A stretch of 32,069 nucleotides of DNA from an uncultured Leucothrix sp. (GTDB lineage Bacteria > Pseudomonadota > Gammaproteobacteria > Thiotrichales > Thiotrichaceae), in assembly GCA_937923375.1 (NCBI GenBank), contig CALAJG010000041.1:1-32069 (forward strand), in the 5' to 3' direction. The position numbers and the translations under genes are program-made. Under the pieces are notes generated by a model. It ran no database searches. It worked only from the letters and a program-made list of their open reading frames with translations, and had not been told where the DNA came from. Below are positions 24,295-32,069 of the stretch, piece by piece (positions within the stretch are counted from its first letter, which is position 1; every line of letters begins with the position of its first letter).

Positions 24295-25568
24295 TTCACA
24301 CCTCGCTCAAATAACTGGCGAAATACCGGATAAATCTGTGAATTATCCTGCACCGCTTTCAAATCGAAGCGGTCACTAAAAATGCCACTCTGGATTTCTT
24401 TATAACTGTACCAAAGCTCCTGAGGTGGACGTTTGCCTATTTCAATGTATGAGTAATGCTGCACACAGGGCAAAATCTTCTCGTTAAGCAGCTCCACACA
24501 CTGCTCGGTATCACCCTGCCAATTGTCGCCGTCTGAGGCTTGTGCAGCATAAATATTCCACTGACTCGGTGGATAACGATCGGTGATAATTTCATCCATC
24601 AACGTTAATGCACTGGAAACAACCGTTCCACCCGTTTCTCGGGAATAGAAAAAATCATGCTCATTCACTTCCGACGCAGTGTTGTGATGACGAATAAAAA
24701 CCAAGTCAATTTTTTCGTAGTTTCGTTTTAGAAATAAATACAGCAAGAAGAAGAATCGTTTAGCCGTATCTTTGATGTCCTCTGTCATAGATCCTGACAC
24801 ATCCATTAAGCAGAACATCACAGCTTTTGGCGACGGCTGGGGTAACTTTACGGTGAGATTGTATTTGAGATCAAACTCATCGATATACGGTATGGCATTA
24901 AGTTTCCGTGACAGCACTTCAATCTCAGCTACAATTTCAGCTTTGCGAATCTCTTGCTTATCACTCAACGGTTCTATTAATGCTTCTAGCTCCAGTCGTA
25001 ATTCTTTTCGTCGACGACGATTTTTACCGCCTAAAGCTATCTTGCGAGCATGAGCACTCTTCAGTGAACGGACAACATTGAGCTGACTCGGGCTACCCGC
25101 TTCGCTGTAACCGGCACGAACCATTTTGAATTCACTGCTATCGGCGAGCTGCCGCTTCACCATATTTGGCAACGCCAAGTCTTCAAACATGAACTCCAGA
25201 AATTCTTCCTGAGAAATCTGAAAAACAAACTCGTCATCACCTTCGCCAGAGTCAGAGGCTTCACCTTCACCGGAGCCACCGCCTTCAGACTGAGGTGGGC
25301 GCTGAATTTTATCGCCTTTAGAAAACTCTTTATTACCACTCAGGACAAAATTGCGTTCGCCACCCTGCCCGTGCCCAAACACTGGTTCGTTAACATCGTC
25401 TTTGGGTATGCTAACGTCTTCACCCCGGTCCATGTCGGTGATGCTACGCCTGCCAATCGCTTCTGAAACAGACTTTTTAATTTGCTTACGGTATCGTCGC
25501 AAAAATCGCTGACGGTTTACCGTATTTTTATTTTTACTGTTTAGACGCCGATCGATAATGTATGGCAT
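24291..25568 (-). CDS. yeaH: YeaH/DUF444 family von Willebrand A-like protein
   Basis: A protein of 425 residues (E. coli YeaH 427). The N-terminal third is basic and then Gly/Ser/Glu/Asp-rich (GGGSGEGEASDSGEGDDE), probably disordered. The C-terminal half has a VWA-like fold with a MIDAS motif DVSGSM near residue 255 (CLMDVSGSMTEDIKD). Its partner kinase PrkA/YeaG is encoded 54 bases upstream, and in E. coli yeaG and yeaH form an operon induced by nitrogen starvation and stationary phase. YeaH is thought to act with the kinase, but its biochemical role is not settled. Confidence 0.95.
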   Translation of the reverse strand: MPYIIDRRLNSKNKNTVNRQRFLRRYRKQIKKSVSEAIGRRSITDMDRGEDVSIPKDDVNEPVFGHGQGGERNFVLSGNKEFSKGDKIQRPPQSEGGGSGEGEASDSGEGDDEFVFQISQEEFLEFMFEDLALPNMVKRQLADSSEFKMVRAGYSEAGSPSQLNVVRSLKSAHARKIALGGKNRRRRKELRLELEALIEPLSDKQEIRKAEIVAEIEVLSRKLNAIPYIDEFDLKYNLTVKLPQPSPKAVMFCLMDVSGSMTEDIKDTAKRFFFLLYLFLKRNYEKIDLVFIRHHNTASEVNEHDFFYSRETGGTVVSSALTLMDEIITDRYPPSQWNIYAAQASDGDNWQGDTEQCVELLNEKILPCVQHYSYIEIGKRPPQELWYSYKEIQSGIFSDRFDLKAVQDNSQIYPVFRQLFERGVK

Positions 25569-25622
25569 AAGCCCCTCATACGCGTTAGATCAAATAACTA
25601 AGTCCACATAACTCAATCAAAT

Positions 25623-27542
25623 CTACTGCGACTTCCTGACACGCAAATACCACTCTGCTAGCAAGCGCACCTGTTTGTCTGTGTAACCTCGTTCCACCAT
25701 CCGGTTGACAAAATTATCATGTTTACGCTGCTCGTCAGTTGATGATTTAGCGCTGAAAGATATAACTGGTAACAGCTCTTCTGTGCTTGAAAACATTTTC
25801 TTCTCAATCACCCGGCGCAGTTTTTCATAGCTAGTCCAGTCGGGATTCTTACCTTCGTTATTAGCACGTGCCCGTAAAACAAAGTTAACCACTTCGTGAC
25901 GGAAGTCTTTTGGATTGCTTATTCCGGCTGCTTTTTCGATTTTCTCAAGGTCTGCATTTAACGCATTACGATCTAACAACTCACCCGTCTCAGGGTCACG
26001 ATATTCCTGATCCTGAATCCAGAAGTCAGCATAGGTAACGTATCGATCAAATAAGTTTTGACCGTACTCTGAGTAAGACTCAAGGTAAGCGGTTTGAATT
26101 TCTTTACCGATGAACTGAACGTAGCGTGGACTCAGGAATTCCTTGATGTAGCCCATGTAACGATCCTGAACTTCCTCACTAAACTGTTCGCGCTCGATTT
26201 GTTTTTCAAGCACGTACATTAGATGAACAGGGTTTGCAGCAATCTCAGTGGAATCAAAATTAAATACTTTTGACAGAATCTTAAAAGCAAAGCGAGTAGA
26301 AATGCCGTTCATTCCTTCGTCTACACCAGCAGCATCTTTATACTCCTGCATTGTCTTAGCTTTTGGGTCGATATCTTTAAGCGTTTCACCATCATAAATT
26401 CGCATCTTCGAGAAAATGCTCGAATTCTCCGGTTCTTTCAAGCGTGACAGCACTGAAAACTCTGCTAGCATCTTTAGGGTATCCGGAGCACAAGGCGCCT
26501 GAGATAAAGAACTGTTTTGCATCAGTTTTTCGTATATTTTTATTTCTTCGCTCAGGCGTAGGCAATATGGCACTTTGATAATCGAAACACGATCTATAAA
26601 GGCCTCATTGTTTCGATCATTTTTAAACGTTTGCCATTCCGATTCGTTAGAATGCGCCAGAATTACACCGTTAAAAGGAATCGCGCCAATACTTTCAGTA
26701 CCGTTATAGTTGCCTTCCTGAGTCGCTGTCAGTAGAGGATGTAACACCTTTATCGGTGCCTTAAACATCTCAACGAACTCCATCAAACCCTGGTTCGCCA
26801 TACACAAACCACCCGAGTAGCTATAGGCATCGGTGTCATGCTGCGGGAAATCTTCCAGTTTGCGAATATCGACCTTACCAACAAGCGAAGAGATATCCTG
26901 ATTATTCTCATCGCCGGGCTCTGTTTTAGAAATAGCAATTTGGTTGAGCATCGATGGATGACGCTTTACAACGGTAAATTTGCTGATGTCGCCACCAAAT
27001 TCACGCAACCGCTTAGCGGCCCAGGGTGACATAATGGTATTTAGATAGCGTTTGGGAATACCATAGTCTTCTTCGAGGATAACCGCGTCTTCACCACCAA
27101 ACAATCCCAGTGGCGACTCGTTGATCGGTGAGCCCTTGATGCAGTAAATAGGCTGCTTTTCCATCAGCGCCTTAAGTGACTCAGCTAACGAAGATTTACC
27201 GCCACCTACGGGGCCTAATAGGTATAAAACCTGCTTATTTTCTTCTAAGCCTTGAGCGGCGTGCCGAAAGAAAGCCACTATCTGTTCAATGCTATCTTCC
27301 ATTCCATAGAAATCTGAAAAGGCGGGATAACGTTTGATCACTTTATTCATAAAGATCCGACTGAGACGTGGATCTTTTGCGGTATCTATCACCTCGGGCT
27401 CACCAATAGCCTGTAGCATTCGCTCCGCAGCGGTGGCATAAGTCAAAGGCTCTTTTTTACAAAGATCGAGATATTCCTGCAGGGAAAGCTCTTCTTCTTT
27501 GAAAGACTCATAACGTGATTGATAATGATCAAATATACTCAT
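25623..27542 (-). CDS. yeaG: PrkA/YeaG serine protein kinase with AAA+ domain
   Basis: A protein of 639 residues (E. coli YeaG 644). The N-terminal AAA+ module has Walker A GPVGGGKS (residues 110-117), and the C-terminal part has the PrkA kinase-related region. Family members phosphorylate themselves and other proteins and act in sporulation, nitrogen starvation and stress survival; recent work on Bacillus PrkA points to ATP-dependent protease activity. Blocks include YCIKGSPINESPLGLF, EDYGIPKRYLNTIMSPWA and GLMEFVEMFKAPIKVLHPLL. It is the first gene of its unit. GGTGG lies 7 bases before the ATG, and a leader of about 150 bases is likely. Confidence 0.96.
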   Translation of the reverse strand: MSIFDHYQSRYESFKEEELSLQEYLDLCKKEPLTYATAAERMLQAIGEPEVIDTAKDPRLSRIFMNKVIKRYPAFSDFYGMEDSIEQIVAFFRHAAQGLEENKQVLYLLGPVGGGKSSLAESLKALMEKQPIYCIKGSPINESPLGLFGGEDAVILEEDYGIPKRYLNTIMSPWAAKRLREFGGDISKFTVVKRHPSMLNQIAISKTEPGDENNQDISSLVGKVDIRKLEDFPQHDTDAYSYSGGLCMANQGLMEFVEMFKAPIKVLHPLLTATQEGNYNGTESIGAIPFNGVILAHSNESEWQTFKNDRNNEAFIDRVSIIKVPYCLRLSEEIKIYEKLMQNSSLSQAPCAPDTLKMLAEFSVLSRLKEPENSSIFSKMRIYDGETLKDIDPKAKTMQEYKDAAGVDEGMNGISTRFAFKILSKVFNFDSTEIAANPVHLMYVLEKQIEREQFSEEVQDRYMGYIKEFLSPRYVQFIGKEIQTAYLESYSEYGQNLFDRYVTYADFWIQDQEYRDPETGELLDRNALNADLEKIEKAAGISNPKDFRHEVVNFVLRARANNEGKNPDWTSYEKLRRVIEKKMFSSTEELLPVISFSAKSSTDEQRKHDNFVNRMVERGYTDKQVRLLAEWYLRVRKSQ

Positions 27543-27681
27543 TCTAATACCACCAAATTGTAGGCTGAAATTCTTTTTATATTGAGCGCCCCGCCGTGAA
27601 GCGAGAGCTCCTCATTCTGTACAGCGAGCCTTATACGTTGAGATTCTTATGTGGCTCAGTTCAGGTATGAAATCCACATCT

Positions 27682-27733
27682 AATCTAACTAAGCTTAGAT
27701 TGTTTTATACCGCTTAAATCGTGTAATAAACAA
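27682..27733 (-). promoter_or_regulatory. Candidate yeaG promoter with adjacent dyad
   Basis: On the minus strand, TTGTTT (27728-27733), an 18-base spacer and TATAAA (27704-27709) form a possible sigma-70-type promoter. A perfect 7-base-pair inverted repeat (AATCTAA / TTAGATT, 27682-27688 and 27695-27701, 6-base loop) follows within a few bases and would cover the predicted transcription start. This placement suits an operator. E. coli yeaG uses alternative sigma factors, so this assignment is tentative. Confidence 0.3.
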
Positions 27734-28024
27734 CCACAACCGGATCAACGGGCTTGCCTTCTCTTAGTTTCAGTCAAGGTTCATGAAAAAAACCTTAGTT
27801 AGCAATTTTTGACCTAAATCGAACCGTTTGGTTTCGTCAGTATTATAAGTTAGCCGATAAGTACGGCTCATAATAATTGATTTATCAATACTATGACGAA
27901 TGTTAAGACCTAGGTATAGTCAGTATAGAGAGATTGCGGTAAATTCACTAGTTACCGTAATGTATAAATGTTTCTCTGGAATAAGAAACACTGAAGTGTA
28001 TCTGGAGGTATGACAAGAATAAAT
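27734..28024. other. Intergenic stretch between yeaG and the tRNA
   Basis: No coding region is supported here. Weak hairpins are visible: AAGGTT/AACCTT (27776-27781 with 27791-27796), AGCCG/CGGCT (27852-27856 with 27864-27868), and, just after the tRNA on the minus strand, GTTTCT/AGAAAC (27970-27975 with 27984-27989). The last could be a poor terminator for the tRNA, but its T-run is broken. Confidence 0.3.
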
Positions 28025-28101
<77 letters not shown>

Positions 28102-28116
28102 CCAGAAAGAAAGCGG

Positions 28117-28145
28117 ATTATAGAGAGAGCCCAGCAAGCTTGCAA
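28117..28145 (-). promoter_or_regulatory. Promoter of the initiator tRNA
   Basis: On the minus strand: TTGCAA (28140-28145), a 17-base spacer, and a perfect TATAAT (28117-28122), followed by the GC-rich CCGC. The -10 box ends 15 bases before tRNA position 1, so the leader is short. The -35 box and spacer include a 10-base palindrome GCAAGCTTGC (28134-28143). The GC discriminator suggests stringent control, as for other stable RNA genes. Confidence 0.8.
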
Positions 28146-28185
28146 GCCCTCATTACTCTATATTCAAATCAGTTATTGAACTCTG

Positions 28186-29214
28186 TCAAAACTCAAGTTT
28201 TTCCAAGGCATGAACACCACGATATTTAATCAAGGCATTGGTTTTAACAATGTCTGACTGCTTTGGCAATAAGTTAAACAAGCGTTCTCCCGGGTTTTGA
28301 AAACCTTCCGGAATGGCGTCTTGCTTGATGATAGCCATGGCAATTGAAGACCACGAATTGTCCTCCGAGGCATAGTTAAAGTTAAACTGCGTGCCCTCAG
28401 TGTGGGTGGAAAAAATAGCATTTTGTAATTCAATTGCTCCCTGATCCAAAATCTCTTGAGCTAAGACGCTCGGTGAGGACACGTCAACGATCGTATCGGC
28501 ATTGACTACTTCAAACAATAGCTCATCCTTTCGGACTTTTTCTACAATAGCGCGTATTTCAGGGCGCATGCGCTCGACAACAGCACAGATAGATGTCGAT
28601 AAATCATCTGACTCTACCAGCGCAGAGTCATTGGCTAGAATTAAAATGGTCGATGCGCGATCGACACCTGCTTTTTTCAACACCGAACTGTCTGAAGCAA
28701 CTCCTTTTACAAATTCAACATTTAGAGACGTCATCCAAGCAGGCTTTTCTTCCAGTCGATTATTGGCACAGACAATTCCGGCATGTTCAAAACGTGAATC
28801 ATTTCGTAGTTCAGTAACAATGTTCTGTACTTTTTCATCACTGGGGTAGCCTGCAATGATCAAATCAACCTCACCTTTCATACTTATTAATCCTTTTTTG
28901 CGCTTGGAACCAACCTCAACCATAAGCTCTGTCACCTTACCCAAAAATAAACCGAGCAAAGCGATGCCAATAATCATGTAAATCGTAACAAACACCTTAC
29001 CAAGGCCAGTCTTTGGCGAGATGTCGCCATAGCCAACCGTAGTCGCGGTGGTTACTAGAAAATAGTAGGTATCGAGTAAAGTCAGCCCTTCAACCAGCCA
29101 CATGTATAGAGCAAACAGCAGAGATGCTGCTAGAAAAAACAGCAGCAAACGCTTGTTTTCTTTAAGCAGGGGCATCCCCTGCAGGCGTTTAAACGTGTTA
29201 ACCAAAAAAAACAT
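28186..29214 (-). CDS. Two-TM potassium channel with RCK (TrkA-N) domain
   Basis: From the ATG at 29214 it has 342 residues. Two membrane segments (about 23-43 and 75-95) flank a pore helix with the K+ selectivity filter TVGYGD (59-64). The cytoplasmic part from about residue 105 has an RCK-type Rossmann fold starting DLIIAGYPSDEKVQ. The classical GxGxxG is not present, as in some other RCK channels, so nucleotide binding is uncertain. It looks like the minimal MthK-type architecture. The start lies 1 base after the pmbA stop with AGG nine bases upstream. A reading from 29244 would overlap pmbA by 29 bases and is less likely. The stop lies about 40 bases before the tRNA promoter. Confidence 0.9.
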   Translation of the reverse strand: MFFLVNTFKRLQGMPLLKENKRLLLFFLAASLLFALYMWLVEGLTLLDTYYFLVTTATTVGYGDISPKTGLGKVFVTIYMIIGIALLGLFLGKVTELMVEVGSKRKKGLISMKGEVDLIIAGYPSDEKVQNIVTELRNDSRFEHAGIVCANNRLEEKPAWMTSLNVEFVKGVASDSSVLKKAGVDRASTILILANDSALVESDDLSTSICAVVERMRPEIRAIVEKVRKDELLFEVVNADTIVDVSSPSVLAQEILDQGAIELQNAIFSTHTEGTQFNFNYASEDNSWSSIAMAIIKQDAIPEGFQNPGERLFNLLPKQSDIVKTNALIKYRGVHALEKLEF

Positions 29215-29215
29215 A

Positions 29216-30571
29216 TTAATCGCCTGAGATAGCCAAACCAGCAAAACGGATTGATGGCATCAGCGAAGAACGTTGCCAGTTCCAGAAACGTTCATTCCCA
29301 ATACACTCAATCTGATTGAGCATCTTGTAGAAATTCCCAGCAACAGTAACGCCCCTCACCGGCTGAACACGCTTACCATCGCGGCAAAGGAACCCCGACA
29401 CGCCCAAACTAAAGTCTCCGGAAATAGCATTGGCTCCAGAATGAAGTCCGGCCATACTGGTAATTTCCAAGTATTCGCCCGCATAAATCTCAGCCGCGTT
29501 TGCAGTGCCTGCATCTATCGTTAACTGGTGCGAACCCACGCCCAAGGTTGAACGTGGCCCTCTTGAAGCGTGCCCTGTGGTGGTCAGTCCAAAATGGCTA
29601 GCAGTGACACTGTTATGCATCATGGTGTTTAATTTGCCTTCGACGATGAAAGGCGTATTGGCCGTAGCGGTGCCTTCATCATCAAATAAGCTGTAACCGA
29701 AACCATCTGTAAGCAGTGGCATGTCGTGCATGCTCAAGCGGCTGTCAGCAACCGTCTCACCAATCTTATCGCGCCAAGGGCTAATCCCTTCTTTGGCCGC
29801 TTTACCTGAAATAGCCATGGAAAAAACCACAAACAGTTGGATCTGGCATTCACGATCAAAGATCACGTCATAGTGCTTTGACGGAATTGGCTTACCGTCC
29901 AATAAATCTAAGCTTGCACCAGCGACAGACTCGATTAGTGTTGGGACGTCTAGCTGTTGCGTCAAACGTTGCATCTGTCCGGTTCCTTCCATGGCATTTT
30001 TGTCACCATCTTCCGCCAATGCATAGGCATACGCATAAACCATACGTTCGCGACTAGCGGCACTTAGTCCGGCTGATGAGAATAAGAAACGGCTATTGGC
30101 AACATCTGACAGGCCATTGTAAGGAACATTTTTCACCAGCGGCTTATCCAGCAATCCCTGCTCTAACTGCAACACCATATCGATCTGCTGATCGACTGAG
30201 GCAGAGTCTTCAGGGAAAAAGATACTATCGTCACTGACTAACTGCTGCTGTGAATCCAGAATACGCTCGTGTGGTTCCGTGTCTGAAAACGTTGCATTTT
30301 GCAGTGCCTGATCAACCATCCATTGCAATGACTCGGCATCACTGGCTTCACTGTAGGCAATACCGATGTGATCATCTTTTATCACCCGTACGCCAAAGCT
30401 CTGCGTATTGCTCACTGTTTGCTCTTCAAGCTTGCCTTCACTAGCTTTTAACGACAGCGACTCGGCGGCGATGATAATTAAATCAGCTTCAGCACCCGCA
30501 TCTTTAACGCGACTGAAAACTTGCTCGCTGGCCTGCTGTAAACCACTATCAATTGTTTGGGACTGACTCAT
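29216..30571 (-). CDS. pmbA: TldE/PmbA subunit of the TldD-TldE metalloprotease
   Basis: Non-catalytic partner of TldD. In E. coli the heterodimer degrades unfolded peptides, matures microcin B17 and acts on the antitoxin CcdA. From the ATG at 30571 it has 451 residues. The TldD/PmbA fold is recognisable (VKDAGAEADLIIIAAESLSLKASEGKLEE split over residues 20-48, GISPWRDKIGE, GVGSHQLTIDAG, and MAGLHSGANAISGDFSLG toward the C-terminus). The zinc motif HExxxH is absent, as expected. A TTG one codon upstream (30574) is an alternative start. The ATG overlaps the tldD stop as TGATG with GGTGGGA upstream, so translation is coupled. Confidence 0.93.
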   Translation of the reverse strand: MSQSQTIDSGLQQASEQVFSRVKDAGAEADLIIIAAESLSLKASEGKLEEQTVSNTQSFGVRVIKDDHIGIAYSEASDAESLQWMVDQALQNATFSDTEPHERILDSQQQLVSDDSIFFPEDSASVDQQIDMVLQLEQGLLDKPLVKNVPYNGLSDVANSRFLFSSAGLSAASRERMVYAYAYALAEDGDKNAMEGTGQMQRLTQQLDVPTLIESVAGASLDLLDGKPIPSKHYDVIFDRECQIQLFVVFSMAISGKAAKEGISPWRDKIGETVADSRLSMHDMPLLTDGFGYSLFDDEGTATANTPFIVEGKLNTMMHNSVTASHFGLTTTGHASRGPRSTLGVGSHQLTIDAGTANAAEIYAGEYLEITSMAGLHSGANAISGDFSLGVSGFLCRDGKRVQPVRGVTVAGNFYKMLNQIECIGNERFWNWQRSSLMPSIRFAGLAISGD

Positions 30572-31956
30572 CAAGCATTCCCTCCCACCAAGATGTCATC
30601 GACTTTGAGTGCGGGCTGCCCTACCGTGGTAGGAATCGAACCACTTACCGAACCACACATACCACACGCTAAGGCAAAATCTTTACCCACCATGCTGATT
30701 TCTTTAAGCACCGCAGGCCCTGTACTAATTAACGTAGCCGCTTTGACAGGATATTGAATTTTACCATTCTCAACGTAATAACCTTCAGTGACTGCAAAGT
30801 TAAATTCGCCGGTACCGGGCTGTACTGAACCACCGCCCATGTGGGATGCATAAATGCCTTTGTCGATAGAGGCGATCATATCGTCCATATCGCTGTCACC
30901 CGCTTCGATAAAGGTATTACGCATGCGCGAGGCGGGTGCGAAACGATAGGACTGTCGACGCCCAGATCCACTGCGGGGATAACCTGTTTTCTCGCTGCCG
31001 ATTCTATCGACCAGGAAATTGGTGAGTTTGCCATCTTTGATTAATTGCGTGCGCTGTGTAGGCATGCCTTCATCATCGATATTAATAGAGCCCCATTCAT
31101 TACTCATTAGACCGTCATCGACTGCATTAACCACTGAACTTGCAATCATTTCCCCCATTTGATCATGGAAAACAGACGCTTTCTTAGCAACCGAGGTGGT
31201 TTCTAATAAATGACCACAGGCTTCATGGAAAATCACACCACCAAAACCGTTGCCAATGACTACAGGCATGCGTCCTGAGGGGCAAGGCTTAGCGCCCAAG
31301 TTAACCAGCGCTTGTCTCGAGGCTTCTTCACCAGTGAATTGGGCATCCATTGAATTGTTCAGTTCCCAACCCAACAGACCACCATCATTCCAACCGCCTG
31401 TCGCCTGCTCGGTTCCATCGGATGCAATAGAAGTTAGGCCGGCACGAATATAATTACGCGTGTCGCTGGTATGTAAACCTTCACTATTGAATATCTCAAT
31501 GGCTTGCTCACGCTGTGTGCAATAGCCCCGGGTTTGCGTAATGCTATCGCTAACAGAGCGAGCAACTGCATCTGCTTTCAGTAAGTACTCTACTTTGCTA
31601 TCAATTGCAGCATCTTTACTCAACACGATACTTGAAGGATGTCGATCTTTCATCACACTGAAATCAAACGCGACAGCCTGGTTCAAGCGATTTCTTTTAT
31701 CTCGAGCTGCTAAATTTGATGCGATACGCTTTAAGCCACCAGCATCAGTTTGATTGGTATAGCCATAGAGCACTTTTCCGCCAAACACGATACGTAGACC
31801 AATGCCAAAATCGATCCCTGAGTCAACTGATTTAACTTTTTCGCTAATCGTATTTAGCGATGACGTGAGGTGTTTCTCTACAAATAATTCAGCAAAATCA
31901 GCACCAAGTGACAGTGCATGATCGATGACGGACTGTGCCGTTGCGGGATTAAGCAT
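30571..31956 (-). CDS. tldD: TldD zinc metalloprotease
   Basis: Catalytic subunit of the TldD-TldE protease. It has 461 residues (E. coli 481). The zinc and catalytic motif is HEACGH in GFGGVIFHEACGHLLE, and the third ligand is the Cys in GMCGSVSGSIPTT near the C-terminus, followed by VGQPALKVDDILVGG. AGAGGAG lies about 10 bases before the ATG. Its direct pairing with pmbA differs from E. coli, where the two genes are far apart. The shorter N-terminus (MLNPATAQSVIDHALSLGAD) makes it slightly unlike the enteric form, so a second copy elsewhere in the genome is possible. Confidence 0.94.
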   Translation of the reverse strand: MLNPATAQSVIDHALSLGADFAELFVEKHLTSSLNTISEKVKSVDSGIDFGIGLRIVFGGKVLYGYTNQTDAGGLKRIASNLAARDKRNRLNQAVAFDFSVMKDRHPSSIVLSKDAAIDSKVEYLLKADAVARSVSDSITQTRGYCTQREQAIEIFNSEGLHTSDTRNYIRAGLTSIASDGTEQATGGWNDGGLLGWELNNSMDAQFTGEEASRQALVNLGAKPCPSGRMPVVIGNGFGGVIFHEACGHLLETTSVAKKASVFHDQMGEMIASSVVNAVDDGLMSNEWGSINIDDEGMPTQRTQLIKDGKLTNFLVDRIGSEKTGYPRSGSGRRQSYRFAPASRMRNTFIEAGDSDMDDMIASIDKGIYASHMGGGSVQPGTGEFNFAVTEGYYVENGKIQYPVKAATLISTGPAVLKEISMVGKDFALACGMCGSVSGSIPTTVGQPALKVDDILVGGNA

Positions 31957-32007
31957 CCGTTTGGACTCCTCTCATTATTTTGTTGGTATTTAATACGGAG
32001 TATAAAG

Positions 32008-32041
32008 AAAAAGGCGTGTGGAAAATACATTCCACACGCCT
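32008..32041 (-). terminator. Rho-independent terminator of a gene beyond the right edge
   Basis: A perfect 12-base-pair stem (AGGCGTGTGGAA / TTCCACACGCCT) with a 6-base loop is followed on the minus strand by TTTTT, then CTTT. It ends about 50 bases upstream of tldD. The gene it serves lies outside the window. tldD must therefore have a promoter within this short gap or overlapping the hairpin, or depend on read-through. Confidence 0.88.
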
Positions 32042-32069
32042 AAAGTTACTTAATCTACGCTAGTCCGTG

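Noticed and set aside
27741..27770. Sigma-54-like site upstream of yeaG (AGGCAAG-N4-TTGAT on the minus strand)
   Set aside because: The -12 element has GA instead of the required GC, and other positions also mismatch, so the site falls below what I would accept despite known sigma-54 control of yeaG in E. coli.

Overview
The window carries the conserved gammaproteobacterial block rpsB-tsf / pyrH-frr-uppS-cdsA-dxr-rseP-bamA-skp-lpxD-fabZ-lpxA-lpxB-rnhB-dnaE, with map divergent from rpsB. The lipid A genes, BamA and RseP show a Gram-negative cell. The order uppS-cdsA-dxr is the Pseudomonas-type order, not the enteric one. I infer a moderate-GC, probably marine or free-living gammaproteobacterium. 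The species cannot be named from the sequence alone.

Region 1 (1-16096, minus strand) is housekeeping. It holds ribosomal protein S2 and EF-Ts, then UMP kinase and ribosome recycling factor, undecaprenyl-PP and CDP-diacylglycerol synthesis, DXP reductoisomerase, the RseP protease, the BamA and Skp outer-membrane assembly factors, the first steps of lipid A synthesis, RNase HII and the N-terminal third of DNA polymerase III alpha. Most genes overlap by 4-8 bases or are separated by a few bases. Clear intrinsic terminators end the rpsB-tsf unit (13966-13996) and lie between bamA and skp (6090-6116).

Region 2 (16117-20466, plus strand) starts with map. A 335-base gene-free, structured leader follows, then two genes that look accessory. 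The first is a DEAD-box helicase homologue in which nearly all catalytic motifs are degenerate, with a long Lys/Arg-rich tail. The second is a membrane-anchored TPR protein. This pair is the least ordinary part of the window.

Region 3 (20471-27542, minus strand) has a flavin disulfide oxidoreductase fused to a TVP38/DedA-like membrane domain. Beyond it lies the three-gene stress unit yeaG(prkA)-yeaH-ycgB(spoVR).

Region 4 (28025-32041, minus strand) has an initiator tRNA-fMet with an unusual U1-U72 mismatch and its own strong promoter. Upstream of it is a tightly packed tldD-pmbA-potassium channel unit. A terminator at the right edge belongs to a gene outside the window. I saw no CRISPR array, insertion sequence, prophage or rRNA.
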